This document shows positions 11,449 to 23,700 of a stretch of 64,000 bases of DNA, in pieces. The number at the start of each line of letters is the position of its first letter. Positions within the stretch are counted from its first letter, which is position 1. A model generated the notes under the pieces. It did no database searches and was not told the origin of the DNA. It was given only the letters and a program-made list of their open reading frames with translations. The stretch comes from Lactuca virosa (lineage: Eukaryota > Streptophyta > Magnoliopsida > Asterales > Asteraceae): NCBI GenBank assembly GCA_928212115.1, contig CAKMRJ010005412.1, positions 252,322,596-252,386,595 of the forward strand, in the 5' to 3' direction. The position numbers and the translations under genes were made by a program.

Positions 11449-12120
11449 TATTTAACCCGAAGTTTCCTTTTCCTTATATTATGCGAGTTTTAGTTTTGAT
11501 AATATAATTTTTTATGAGACCGGAAAATATTAAAAAAAAAAAAAAAAGAATCAAGACGTTAATACGACGTGAATATGAAAGGAATCAAATTATATATACT
11601 TAACTAGGCGAATGCCCGCACGTTGCGCAAAAGCATCTACATAGCTGAAATCTTTTACAAATATATGTTTTTTTAAATATAACAATAATGTTGTTGTTAA
11701 ATTTGATATAATAATTTGTATACTAAGAAAATATAATATATTTATTATTTTGAATTATATGATAATATATACATCTATTAAAACTGCATAGTATCAATAT
11801 TTTGAATGAAATCTACTCGTGGGTTACTAATGAATAAAATTAAATATAATATATGATTTAATGTTATTTATAATTATTGTTATTGTTAATTAATTTTTTA
11901 AAATTTATCTGCTTAACGTTTTAATTTCTATCATTGTAATTATTTAAAACATTAAACAATTTTTTTTTTTAATTTTAAAGGTAACAATATAATCATTTAT
12001 ATAGAGTTAATTTTAACTATTGTTATTGTAAGTTATTTTAAGCTACTTATTTGAAAGGTAACAATATAATCATTTATATAGAGTTAATTTTAACTACTTT
12101 TTTTTTAATTTTATAGAGTT
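11449..12120. other. AT-rich interval with Helitron-like 3' end (minus strand)
   Basis: CTAG at 11604-11607, read on the minus strand, is preceded by a GC-rich short hairpin (core CGCAACGTGCG, about 11615-11630) and followed by T. This is the 3' signature of a Helitron (hairpin, CTRR, insertion before T). The remainder is AT-rich with a repeated TATAGAGTTAATTTTAACT motif up to the junction with the element leader at about 12121. Confidence 0.4.
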
Positions 12121-13180
12121 AATTTAGTTACTTTATTCATTATACTTTTAATGAGGAGAGGGTTTGCCCTATCCTACCCGTTCGGCTAACGACCCTCCAC
12201 CAATCAAGGAAGCGGTGGGTGAGAGTGGACACCCATTAAACGACAATTTTATAGGTCATAACCATATACCCCCCTTATAGATCAGCTTCGTGAATGAGGC
12301 CTACTAACGGTAAGACTAGCCGTTTAAGTTATACATATATATAATATTAGACTTTTAATGTTATATATATAGTATAAGGGTGTATTTTATACTTTTAAAA
12401 TACTATGTGGGTTAATTTAATAAATTATACCTTTTAATTTAATTAAACATAAACCATATCAATATGGATTTATTAACTCTCTTTTAATTATACTTTTAAT
12501 TAACTTAATAAAACCATAAGGGTGTAATTTGAACTTTTTCAAAACTAGGGTTTTAGAATTTAAAATTTCAAAAATTAAACTTTTAATCAAAAATTTAAAT
12601 TCCAAAACTTGAGGGCAAGTTTTGAAACATTTCAAAACATTAGGGTTTAGAATTTAAATGCTTCCAAATTAACCTTTTAATCAAAAAATTTAAATTCCAA
12701 AACTTGAGGACAAATTTTGAAACCTTTCAAAATATTAGGGTTTAACTATTTAAAATTCAAAACTAAAACTTTTAAAGTTCAAATTTAAACTATAAAACCT
12801 AAGGGGTGAAAATTGAAACTTTTCAAACTTACTAGGTCAAATATTTGACTAATAATAATCCTATATTATCCATATTTAACCAAATCCATTAATTTTGATG
12901 AGGATAACCATTCCAAACTTAAAAAATCGGATTTTGGTAAGAAAAACGAGTTTTGGCAATTATCCTCAACAAAATCTGGCAGAAAATTCGAAAATCCCGG
13001 CACCAGAGCCCTGGACTCGTCGAGTCCACAATGGAACTCGTCGAGTAGGACCTACTCGTCGAGTCCATTCATGGACTCGGCGAGTCTGCCAGTCAGAACC
13101 CAAAAAATTCGATTTTAAAGCAAGCAATGAACAATTAAGCATCAAATACATCAAACAAACAGCCTAGGCTCTGATACCAC
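12121..13180 (-). mobile_element. Leader of the original element copy (5' part only)
   Basis: Collinear with 5990-7052, starting abruptly at about 12121 with TTTAGTTACTTTATTCATT. It includes the primer site TGGTATCAGAGCC (minus, 13167-13179) and four ACTCG(T/G)CGAGT palindromes at 13017-13090. Everything downstream of this leader in the original copy is replaced by cargo. Confidence 0.8.
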
Positions 13181-13985
13181 TGTTGGGTTATGAGCACTAC
13201 AACAATCCTATGGTGTACATGCAAACCCTAAAGCTTTGGATCTAGTTTGTCTAATGAACATGCAATAATCATCCAAAGCCATAAACCCTAGATCTAGCAT
13301 GCGATATCAAATAACATATGAATTAGGGTTTAGATATTACCTTGATTGTTATGTAGCAATAACAATCTCAATTCCTTCTTGTAATTGGATTCTGAAAGCT
13401 TAGTGTCACAAGTGTCACACCTCTAATGGAGTCACAAACACCATAAGCAATAAGGATGAAGAAGGAGTAGAGAGAGAACACCAAAAACGTCTAGAAATCC
13501 TAAGGAATCAGTTAGCCACGTTTTTGGTGCCCTATGGGTCCTTAAATATGTGAGACTATTAGGGTTTTGAACTAGTAAACCCTAATCTGACTGCTTAGGC
13601 CCTAAGCAGCCCATGAACTCCTCCTTTAGAGGCCTTGGACGAATTCCAATGGGTTTCCCCATAGATTTCGTCCACTCCATCCTCTATGGAGTCCATTAGC
13701 CCAATATCCAACTATCACATAATTGACAGTTCTAGTCCCCTTTATTTAATTAATGTATTTTAGCCACAAAATTAATTCTGATTAATTCTTGACTATTATT
13801 AATTAAATAATATGATTTCTCTCTTAATATATTATTCATATAATATATTAATAAATCATAATTAATCTCTTTCTCCATAAATCATCCTATCAAGTTGTTT
13901 TGGTAAAGGCAACCCAAAAGGATCATGCTCGCAATCGGGTCAAGTACATACCAAAATAGTTATGGGGTTAGACACTAATCCAACA
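13181..13985 (-). repeat. LTR-C (5' LTR of compound element)
   Basis: An 805-bp TGTTGGG...CCAACA repeat followed by the duplication GTACT at 13986-13990. It shares sequence variants with LTR-A, 13 kb away, rather than with the nearer LTR-B. Confidence 0.85.
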
Positions 13986-15892
13986 GTACTATCTTGCACT
14001 CCTTCCTCTTCTTCTTCGATTAAGGTTTCTCCTGATGGAGTTTCGATTTGGGTTTCTCCTGGAGTATCTATCGTGAGCTCATCTATGTCTACCCTTCTTT
14101 GATGTGTGTTCGCTTCATCCATACTCTCCCCCAGACGCGGAGACACATCTCCAAAGTAGGGTTCAGACTCATGGAATGCAACATTCCGTGTTACATGCAC
14201 TGTACCAGTCTTGGGATCGTAACATCTATACCCTTTTTTTCTGCATATCCAATAAACATACATTTAACAGCTCGTGGTTCAAGTTTACCAATATTTTGGT
14301 GAACATACGCACTCCAACCAAACACCCGAGGTTCAAGTTCATTATGTATAGGCAAATTTGTGAGCTCTTGTAACTTTCCTAATGGAGTTTTAAATTCAAT
14401 AACACTCGATGGTGTTCTATTCATTAGGTAAGCTGCCGATCGAACCGCTTCTCCCCATAATTTATGTGGTACTTTCATGTCAAACAAGGAAGCCCTTACA
14501 ATTTCGAGTATTTGCTATTCCTTCTCTCGGCTAAGCCATTTTGTTGAGGTGTTTTTGCACATGAGGTTTGGTGTCGGATATTATTTTCTTTACAGAATTG
14601 TTGCATCCTGTGGTTTATGTATTCGCCTCCGTTATCCGATTGAAGTATTCAGATTTCTTTTTGATATAAGGTTTTCACAGTATGATGCAATTCTTAAAAA
14701 GCCTGAAAAACCTCATCTTTAGTATTTAGAATAGATACCCAAATCATTCTTGTGCATTCGTCAATAAAAGTAACAAAGTATTGGGCACCATTTGGTGTAC
14801 GCACTTTAGCGGGTCCCCATACATCAGAGTGGATCACCATAAATGGAATAGAGGATTTATTATCACTATGACCATATGAGATCTGTTTGCTTTTGGCTAA
14901 CTCACACGCACCACACTTAAACTCATGATCCATTACATTTAAAAATAAACTAGGTTTCAACTCCCTAAGATAAGTAAAAGACAAAGGCCCTAATCTCCTG
15001 TGCCATAACCATGCCACAGATTTATTTGCGTGCTTCACTCAAGTATTCAAAGCTTGACCTTCATGATTCTCTTCAAGATAGTACAACCGTCCACGTCTAG
15101 TACCAAAGCCAAGAATCCAATGAGCCACTATATCCTGAAATACACATTCATTCGGCCAATAAAAATCACATAACAATTCAAAGCTTCTGTAATCTGACTA
15201 ACTGATAATAAATTCGAGGATAGGGATGGAACCACAAGAACTTTATCGAGATCCATAGACCTTGTCAATCTCACTTGACCTTCACTAGTTACCTGTGCCA
15301 CATCACCATTTGCAGTGTGTATTTTTTGTTGTTTTGGAACATGTGAAGTGGCTAACTTAGACAAATCGTTAACCATGTGATCAGTGGCCCCTGTATCTAT
15401 AATCCAAGTATCATTCTTTGTAAAATTATGTGGGTACATACCAGTGGATGTGTGAGCAGCAACTGGGATATTCGTTTCATTTGCAGGGGCTGTAGTGGCT
15501 ATCGTGGCTTGACTGATTTTCTTCCTTGGCTTCTTTGTAAAGTCCCACCAATCTGGGTAACCGATAATCTCGTAGCATTTGAGTTTAGAATGTCCATCTT
15601 CGCCACAGTGGGTACACGAGAATGTGTTTTTATTGTTCGAGGTTCTTCCTTTTTGAGGCCGATTTCGAGTAGCCAGAAGAACCATACCATCAGGCTCAGG
15701 TACCTTTTCTTCCATGGTTTCTCTTTGATTCCGATCCTTTCGTATGTAGGCGTAACATGCTTCCAAACTTAATGGTGGATCCTTCTTCGGTACTTCACTT
15801 CGTGCCTGGTTGAATTCTGAGTCCAATCCTGCCAGAAAAATGTCACAACTAGCATTTTTGCTAGGAAATTCCACTCTCATATAATCATTCAA
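13986..15892 (-). pseudogene. Copia gag-pol polyprotein (gag, protease, integrase), broken
   Basis: Minus strand, in order. A gag C-terminus with FLAGLDSEFNQ and a zinc knuckle CTHCGEDGHSKLKC (about 15890-15560). An aspartic protease motif WIIDTGATDHM (about 15400). GAG-pre-integrase WLWHRRLGPLSF (about 15010). An integrase core with SDVWGP and FVTFIDE (about 14860-14740). Then an integrase C-terminal part, KLWGEAVRSAAYLMNRTP to GYAEKKG (14487-14200), and the acidic spacer. At least two frameshifts (about 15150 and 14690) and a stop near 15040 break it. The gag N-terminus is cut off at about 15893. RT begins beyond position 1 after the compound insertion is skipped. It was a Copia element and the target of the compound element. 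Confidence 0.85.
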
Positions 15893-16343
15893 CTAGTATA
15901 ATAACTGGTACTCTAAGTGAATACTATACTCTATTCTCGTTCAAATACATCTCATATGTTCAAATAAGGGTTGGAAACCCTAGAAATCCCGGCTCAAGTT
16001 CATTATGGACTAGGATTCTCTTATTGGGTCTAATGGACCAATAAATCTCCAACTTCACCACTTTGGGCCTAGGAACCCTATTTGGGCTCTAATTGGACCC
16101 ACATTCAATAAACTATAGCATCTGGGCCATAATGAGCCTAGAATGTCTCACTTCATTTTCATGGGTCCTAATTGGGCCGAAAACTCTTCAACAACATAGA
16201 ATTGGGCCGTAAACCCATAAGAAGGGCCCAATGGGCCGAAAACATCCATGATGGGCCTATGATCTCAAGAATGTTCATTAAGGGCCCAAACTTTTCTTTT
16301 CCTTCTCTTTTCCCTTCCCTCATTCTCGGCCCATTTATATCTT

Positions 16344-16383
<40 letters not shown>

Positions 16384-19088
16384 AAATAAAATAAAGGGAT
16401 AACTAGAAGAGTGCCACCTCATAATTATCTAATAGACTTCCATGCAAATTATACAACATATATCTATGGATGTCTCATGTTTCTATACATATCACATCTC
16501 ACTTCACATCCCTTCTTCTCTTTCTCTCTTCATATTCACGGCCTAAGGCCATTATCCCTCATCAAAGAACATTCAAACTCTACTCCATTTTTCAAACCTT
16601 CAAGAAACTCCCCCATTTTCTTCCATAAACCTGTGAGTGGGTGTGTGTGTGTGCTCAAGAAGGTCCCTCCAACTCACATACTAGGTAAGATACTTCACTT
16701 TTAACTTGGATAAATCCATATTATGTTAGATCTTCATCAAAACATCACAAATATTGTGTTATACTCCTATAATCATCCTACTTTCGAGGATCCTCTCAAG
16801 AAAGCTTCTAGGACCGAGACCCTTCTCAATCTTCATCCAAGACCAAAAACATCAAAGCAAAGTGAGTTCATACCCCCTATTTTCGAGTTTTACTTTGTTT
16901 TGGGGGAGAATACAAGTTGTCTTGTGTAGATCTATGTGTATATGCATGACTATGTGTGTTTTACATGATTTATTTGGTGATTAGGTGTTGCTTACCTTAT
17001 AAATCTAAAAATATGTTAAGAATATGAAGTTCACCACTTGGATCTTCATAAAAAAATCTTGATAAAAGTATGTGTTATCACATATAATACATGTAAACTA
17101 GTAGATCTGGGATTTATACACTTAAAATAGTAAAAATGAGTGTTGTGTTCCAAGATCTATAAACTAAACTCAAAAATCAGCCCTTCACAGAAACGTTTTG
17201 GTCCAATCTCGAACTGTTTTGACCACCTAAATGATAATATTTTTCAAAACTGTTTTACATGAAGAAAGTTCAGGTTTATACCTTTAAAATGACTACTCTC
17301 ACGTTTTCATACGATTTTTCTACAATTTTTGGCGAATTTTACAAAACTGCCTATCATATTTGAAATAATTTCGGACCAGCCTGTGAAGGTGAGCAATTTC
17401 ACACTTGTTAGAAGCCATTAAAAAATTATTAGAAAAATTATGAACAAAGTAGACAAAATTTCCAAACTTCCAGAATTTACGGATCCAAATTTCGACTTAC
17501 GATGATTTTTCTACGAATTTTCCAAAAACTAGGTCCGAAAAGCCCAAAACCAGAAAAATGTGTATTTTCACAACAATCAAGCCAAAAATGATATTTTTGA
17601 CAAAAATAGGTTAAAAATGTTATTTTTACCAAAAACTAGTCATAAAAGCAAGTTTTGAACATAATGGAGACTAAAGTGTTATTTTTACTAAGATTGGACC
17701 TTAATTGTAAATTTTTGACTTATTGGGCCAAGAGTGTCATTTTTACAAAAGTGGTCCTTCTAACACAAATTGGCAAATACTTGGTATAAAATGAACAGAA
17801 CAATAAGAAAACGGGTTAAACACGGTAATTACTTTCGTATTAGACCTGGAAATAATATACAAGTTAGTGGGCCTTAGTTGTCCCTTTACAAGTATATTGG
17901 GTCTTGAAATACTCATTCACTTTTGGGCCTGAAATATAATACACATGTTTAGTGAGCTTTAGTGTCCTTTTACATGCTTAGTGGGCCTTAGTGTCCTTTT
18001 GCGTGTTTAGTGGGCCTTAGTGTCCTTTTACATGTCTATTGGGCCTGGAATTTTCATTACATGTCATTTGGACCCTTGATGTCCATTTACATGTCAATGA
18101 TTCCAAAAGTTTATTAATTATGTTTAATAGTGTAATTCCATATTCGCGTAATTTTGGTAAAGACTCTAGTGAGATTTTTCGGTTGACACATATCGAGTGT
18201 ACGATCGTAGCCTGTAGTTATAGCCAGAGTCTCCTGGAGGGAGAGCGGAAGTTTGTGTATAGATCTATACGGGGTGACACCCCACACCTGAACTGTTCGC
18301 TACAGTTAGACTAGGCCAGTCTAGGATGACAAACTTTTATCTTATGATTCTTCGGCGTTTATCAAACGTCACGACAGGCGAATTTGTCATTATTATGTAT
18401 GGTTATAGCGACTTACTCAGAGAATAACTCCATTATAAATTTACGGAATACTTCATCAATGTAACACGGTCTTTGGCGATTAAGACTGCTTCATTTTTTT
18501 TTATAATCAGGAAATAAGATTTTCTGGAGAAAACATTTAACTAATCAATATCTTCTACTAATATAAGAAAATATAGGATTTTCGGGAATGTACTTTTCAT
18601 ACCTTGACACACATGCATTAATACAAGATCGAACACAATCTTTACAACTCATTTTTTTTTTTTTGAAAATATCGGATTTTCTGGTGTTACAAAACTATAC
18701 AAAACTGTTTACTTAAACATGCTTATGAACTCACCAACATTATATATGTTGACATTTTCAAATTAACTTGTATTCTCAGGAAACCGTTAAACAGGTGGAC
18801 TTCAAGAATTTGACAACTTTTTGTACTTGTTTTGCTATTATATACATTCTGTGTTGGCATGTAACTTATAACCCACTACTCGATGTAAGAAATGATGGTT
18901 GTAATTTTGAATGTATGATGATGGTGTTTGTTATAGCCCATTTATATACATTCTGTGTTGGCATGTAATTTATATACATTCTGTGTTGGCATGTAACTTA
19001 TAGCCCATTTATATTCATTGTGATGATATACAATTGATAGTCACACGAGCCCTCGGACGATTCCGCCGTCCGGTTCGAGGGTGTGACA
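15893..19088 (+). mobile_element. Long Gypsy-type LTR (5' LTR), left edge uncertain
   Basis: The right edge is firm: GTGTGACA at 19088, then GG and the primer site TTGGTATCAGAGC. The left edge is not resolved; the Copia gag stops at about 15893 and no TG-initial terminal repeat is obvious. About 3.2 kb would be long for an LTR but occurs in plant Gypsy elements. The interior has clusters of the word TTGGGCC/GTGGGCC (about 16010-16290 and 17866-18100), a (TA)n run at about 16351-16381, and a GC-rich end with CCTCGGACGATTCCGCCGTC at 19050-19072. No coding sequence is credible here. Confidence 0.55.
17940..18040 (+). repeat. Short tandem repeats around GTGGGCCTTAGTGTCC
   Basis: Three adjacent units of about 33 bp carry AGTGGGCCTTAGTGTCCTT followed by TTACATG. 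Looser copies occur before and after (17866-17930, 18040-18100). This is the second GGGCC-word cluster of this LTR. Confidence 0.8.
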
Positions 19089-19091
19089 GGT

Positions 19092-19103
19092 TGGTATCAG
19101 AGC
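19092..19103 (+). other. Primer-binding site (initiator Met tRNA) of Gypsy element
   Basis: TGGTATCAGAGC three bases after the LTR end. It proves plus orientation and that the retained internal part lies to the right. Confidence 0.85.
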
Positions 19104-19516
19104 ATTGTTTATAGTGAACTGGCATATCTAATCATATAGGATATGCAACTATAAATACATTGGGACTAAATAACTCTGAACAAAACAAAATAAAACACCT
19201 ATGTGTGCATATTAGGGTAATAACATAATAACTAACCGAAAAAGTATTTGGAGAATTTGAACATTGCGATTAAACCTGGACAGTTATGTAGTCGTATTGG
19301 GGGTGAATGTAGACTGATCAACTACATTCATTCAAAATACGACCAACATATGTTCGGGAGTAATCATGATGGTCAATGAATCAAAAACTTACCATCTAAT
19401 TATCCAAATAGTTTATAGAACCAAACCTAAACAAAATTTTAAATGCTATAGGAACATTTGAAAATGCTATACACACTTTACACACCTCTCACCCCTCTGA
19501 TTCGTGCGCAATCGTC
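19104..19516 (+). mobile_element. Gypsy leader region
   Basis: The AT-rich untranslated leader between the primer site and the first ATG at 19517. No other signal is visible. Confidence 0.5.
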
Positions 19517-19921
19517 ATGGAAGAAGTCCAACAAGGAATCCTTTATTATCAAGCCCTGGTGGCCAACAGGCTGATTGACGGAGAACCCGTTATGGGTCAG
19601 GAGGTAGAACCCTGGGACGGTCCTGAGGAGTACATGGAGACCGAGTATGAGTTTGGGGAATCCGACGAAGATGTGGAGGGAGATGGGGACACTAATACGG
19701 TCCCCAGCGAGCCTCCCACCTCAGAGGTGATGCAGAACCATCTTGCACCCCCAGGGAATTTAGCTGACCGTGTGCGTCAATTGGAAGAGGAGGTTGCCGC
19801 TCTCAAGCAACAAATCTGGAAAACAGAAGGTCGAGCAGAACTAGCAGAATATGAGAGGGATGCAGTTAATAGGGAGATGAGCAAGATGGCTGATCGTATG
19901 GCACAATACTTTGGCATGTGA
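19517..19921 (+). CDS. Small acidic coiled-coil protein of a Gypsy element, 134 aa
   Basis: The ORF opens with ATGGAAGAAGTC about 415 bp after the primer site and is the first ORF of the element. Residues 20-75 are very acidic (EPWDGPEEYMETEYEF, then D/E-rich). Residues about 80-134 form a clear heptad-type helix (LADRVRQLEEEVAALKQQI to MADRMAQYFGM), a likely coiled coil. G+C content is higher than in the flanks. A gag, capsid or zinc knuckle does not follow; sequence at about 19922 changes to unrelated DNA. It may be a gag-N or accessory ORF of a chromovirus-like Gypsy family; the family assignment is inference. Confidence 0.5.
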   Translation: MEEVQQGILYYQALVANRLIDGEPVMGQEVEPWDGPEEYMETEYEFGESDEDVEGDGDTNTVPSEPPTSEVMQNHLAPPGNLADRVRQLEEEVAALKQQIWKTEGRAELAEYERDAVNREMSKMADRMAQYFGM

Positions 19922-20067
19922 TTTCTCCGCCAGACTTTCCCCGTCGCTGATAGGATCTGTGTGAACGATGACTTGAGGAGAGTTTGAAGTTCTTGCTTTT
20001 TCACTAATGTTCTATGAATTCGGTATGGTTTCGAAGGTTTCAATAGATTGTTCGAATGGATTAGGTA

Positions 20068-20282
20068 TGCTCTGATACCATGTGAAAAAGAATACAAGAG
20101 ATTGGTGGAAGAATTTTTCCGTTTTTATATATACTAATTAGGTTACAGGAGAACATATTTATACAAGAGATTTCTACCAAACTATCAATTACTTAGCCGT
20201 AACTCTAGGATCTGGAACAACTACAATAACAATTATCTACACATGTATGACTTATCTTCTCCTAGTATTGCTCTCGCCAACA
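20068..20282 (-). mobile_element. Copia LTR with primer site, truncated remnant
   Basis: Minus-strand TGGTATCAGAGCA (20068-20080) lies next to a 202-bp LTR, TGTGAAAAAG...CCAACA (20081-20282). Only about 140 bp of leader (to about 19922) remains on the internal side, so the rest of the element is deleted. Confidence 0.65.
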
Positions 20283-20738
20283 ACATACAGGGACAATTTC
20301 GCAAATCACAAATTGCATTTTCGAAAACTCATGGTCTTTTTGTGATAAAACAGAGATGATTAGTTTGTGATATTCTATATCCATGTTTTTGTCATTTTAG
20401 TGAAAAGTCCAAGAAACCCTCTCCCAAACTACTGAAAATAAGCCGGAGAAGAAATCATATTCCTTTGAGAGATCATGAATTTCACATCCCTATCCGGCTA
20501 ACAAACAATATTTATGCATTCCCTAATCGTAGGAATGCTCTATTCCATTCCCTTTTCGATCATTCCATACCAAACACAAGTTTACAGTTTACACTGCCTT
20601 TTCGCATCTCAAGTCGATTCATTCTGAGTTTGATACAACTTTCTAGTTTATCCATTAACAACTAAACACCAATGCATTTACAACAATCCCTCAACAAAAA
20701 ATCATTTTTCTTAATCTAAAAAAAGACTACAAATAACC
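20283..20738. other. Intergenic, 3' flank of the ankyrin gene
   Basis: No gene or repeat was recognised. It probably includes the 3' UTR of the minus-strand gene that ends at 20739. Confidence 0.5.
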
Positions 20739-23700
20739 TCAATAAAACGGGCGATCACTTTGTTTCCCAAAAAGCCCTCGACCATACGTACACGAAATCA
20801 ATTCCACAAGAAGCGGAAACTGTAACGTCACGAAACAAGTAATCGGTAAACCCGACAACGCAGCAATCGGAATCAGAATCCAATCCTTCCCCTGCCCAAA
20901 CAAAAGATACAACGAAGCCCCAAACGCAATCATCATCGAACTCGTCGACAAAAACAATGTCGCCAATCCCATAATCAGCCTCGAAGGTAACGTAAACAAG
21001 AAATCTTGTTCTGCATAACGAGCAGTTAGAATCGACAAAAACAGCAACAGAGATGTTGTGGAGGTGAAGAGTGAGATTGCATCTGCTACAGCAAAAATTA
21101 AGAAAGATAATTCTTTCGCGTAAATCGGATGACCTGTATCGCCGTTGTTGCCACCTGGCACTGTAATTGCGGCGGCGAAGACGATTGTTGTGATGAGTCC
21201 GGCGGTTACTGTGTATGAATCGGCGGTTTTCTTCATCCATTCTTCACCATCTCTCACGAGCTTTTTGTGTTCTTTGGTGAACAGCATCTCCGGTGTTTGC
21301 TCGAATGAGTTCTTTTCCATTTTGTATTTTGGATGCACAAATGTTTCCACTTCCTGCAATAATATCACAATTTTGTCAATATGTAATGAAAATAATAATA
21401 ATAATAATAATAAAAGAGAAAAGTGTTATACCTTAAACCATTGCAATTCACGCTGCATTTGTAATGCTGCTCCAGAAACAAGATTAAGTTTATGTGGAGG
21501 TGCTAATTTTCCCGCTAAATGCAACAAATTGTTGTTGTGAGAGTCTTTGAGAGTCTTGTGAAAATGTTTATGATCACTCATTTGATATGTTAAATTGTAA
21601 ACCTTTTCACAACGATGAAGTATGGCTAATTGAATCATGAAATGCCCACTTTCATCACTGTACCAAATTGCTTGAGGAAATGTGTCAGCAATTTCTTGAA
21701 CAACTTCATAAGCACCATTACTTGCTGCTTCAATAATTGGTTTTGAATAATAAATGCTATTTGATTCCAGATTTAGGGCACTGATTTCATGGCATAGACA
21801 TTTCACAAGTGCAACAGCTTGATTATGAACCAGCTTTATCTTCTGAATATGTGTAATATGTGGCACTAAATTCAAAAAAGATTCAAGATTTAGGTGTTCT
21901 CAAAAAAAAAAAAATTAAAGTTAGATTGTGTTCATTGATACTTACAGATCCTGCCCACAGCTTTCCAGACAAGAAAACCGATCTCTTGAAGAACTACACC
22001 ATATTTTTTTTACATATTTTTGTTAGAAAATAATAAAAAATGAAAACAAACAATTCCCATTAAGTTTGTAGCAAACCTGAACTCCAGAAGTCCATCTTGT
22101 GCTGTTTCTTGTTTAAGTTGAGGTTCACCAACTTTGTAGGAACATCTGTGATATAAATGAAATGAAATCTTTTAGCTTTAAAAGGGTCAAAAAGGTAAAT
22201 GTGTAAAGGAAACAGAATCATTACATTTATAGATTAAGCTATCAAAGAAACTGAGGCGACATCCACTTTCAAAGGCATCTGCTTTCCTTGCTATAACCAT
22301 CAATGGAGCATCCACATTATCAGATGGTATTGTTGTAGCCAAGTCAGGATATCGAGAGATTAAATCAAGAGCTATATCTATAAAAACATACAAAACAATA
22401 AATAAATAACAATTCAACATTTCACAATAACAATAAGAGTAACCACTTACCAAAATAACCTGCAAAAATGACATTGGAAAGAAGTGTAACGCCCATGTTG
22501 CCAGTGAATGTATAAGGATATTGGTTGGCTTTTGTGACACCCAATAAATATAAAAAAGTATCTTTATGAGAATTAATAAGAGCTCTATGAATAGGTAATA
22601 AGCCATCCACATCTTCAGCATACAAAAGCTTATGGTTTTTATTCACCAAGATCTTGACAGCATCAGTGTTGCCAACAACAGCTGCAATATGAAGAGGTGT
22701 GTATTTTTCTGAAGAAGTTAGCATTTTTAGGAGTGATTTGGGTGATATTTTCTCAACTAACTTCTGGACAAAGGTAATCCCTTGTTTCCCTGTTCCAACT
22801 GCAATGTGAAGAGCTGTGAATCCATATTTGTTGATGTTGGCTGTGACTGCTTCAGGTTCTTGATCTATAAAATGTTGTGCATCATCCCAATCGCCTCTTA
22901 GGGCAGCTTTATATAGTGGTAGGTATGCACTTATGTTTGTAGTTGCTTCTGTCAAATGATTGTTCAAAATGTTATTAGGTAGAATCATAAACATGTATAA
23001 ATGTAGGAATGTAACTATTTATAAGAGCTATACAAATATAACAAGCATCTGATTATTCTTCTTTTTCACAAATCACAAGTAATATTAGGTAAATATCATT
23101 GTTATGAAAGATCTACCCTCCCATATCTTGGAAACAAGCTAGATATAAGGGGAAAAGATGCCCAATGTTTAGTCCTAATTTTAACCTAATAGAGACATGA
23201 GAAACAGGCTAGATATAGACAAAAAGTTGCTCATATATGCATTAGGAGTTACCAAGGAAACAATAAAAAAGAAAACTTTAACAAGAACCACAAAGAACAT
23301 AAAAAAAAAAAACGAAGACATTTGCTTGGTCCTACCCGTGACTACCTTTTTTCACCGAATTCTGTAATAGTCAAGTCGAATACTACAAAATCAGGGAATC
23401 TCATGACCCAAGGTGGACCCTTCAGTAATCTGAAGGGATATTATGAAATAGAGAAGGCAAAGAAGACAAAATAGATGCTGACTGAGATTGCATAAGTATC
23501 GATCATTGTTTCCAGACAATCGTGTCAAATACGTCTTCCGTTCAAGTTTAATCAAATTAAGTCGATTTAGAACAACTGGTGCAATTGGATGTTCATTGAT
23601 CGGTTTATCTATGTTGTATAATTGTAGCTTGAATTTTTATAATGATAAAAGCTCAAAATCTACAGGCTAATGAAAGATGATGTCTCTAATTCGAAAACAC

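Larger units (their letters stand above)
195..13985 (-). mobile_element. Compound non-autonomous LTR retroelement with three LTRs and foreign cargo
   Basis: The outer boundaries are TGTTGGG at 195 and CCAACA at 13985, flanked by a perfect 5-bp duplication GTACT. Transcription orientation is minus. From 5' to 3' it holds LTR-C (13181-13985), primer site and leader (12121-13180), non-element DNA (7853-12120), LTR-B (7053-7852), a second primer site and leader, decayed gag (4776-5417), a long non-coding stretch, a purine tract at about 993-1010 and LTR-A (195-992). LTR-A and LTR-C share variants that LTR-B lacks, so A and C are the original pair. B with the cargo arrived later or by recombination. 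No pol domain was found, so it matches the TR-GAG/LARD type that depends on helper elements. Confidence 0.8.

Noticed and set aside
6867..13090. Reading the ACTCGTCGAGT clusters as restriction or recombinase sites
   Set aside because: No adjacent recombinase and the word also occurs in unrelated Gypsy LTRs; a regulatory or recognition role is simpler.
12966..13167. Overlapping ORFs on both strands around 13000
   Set aside because: Open only because the ACTCGTCGAGT palindromes translate without stops on either strand.
15377..15772. 131-codon plus-strand ORF
   Set aside because: Antisense shadow of Copia gag/protease on the minus strand.
20755..21240. 161-codon ORF overlapping the PGG exon
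   Set aside because: Alternative frame of exon 7; Arg/Asp-rich shadow of a hydrophobic coding frame.
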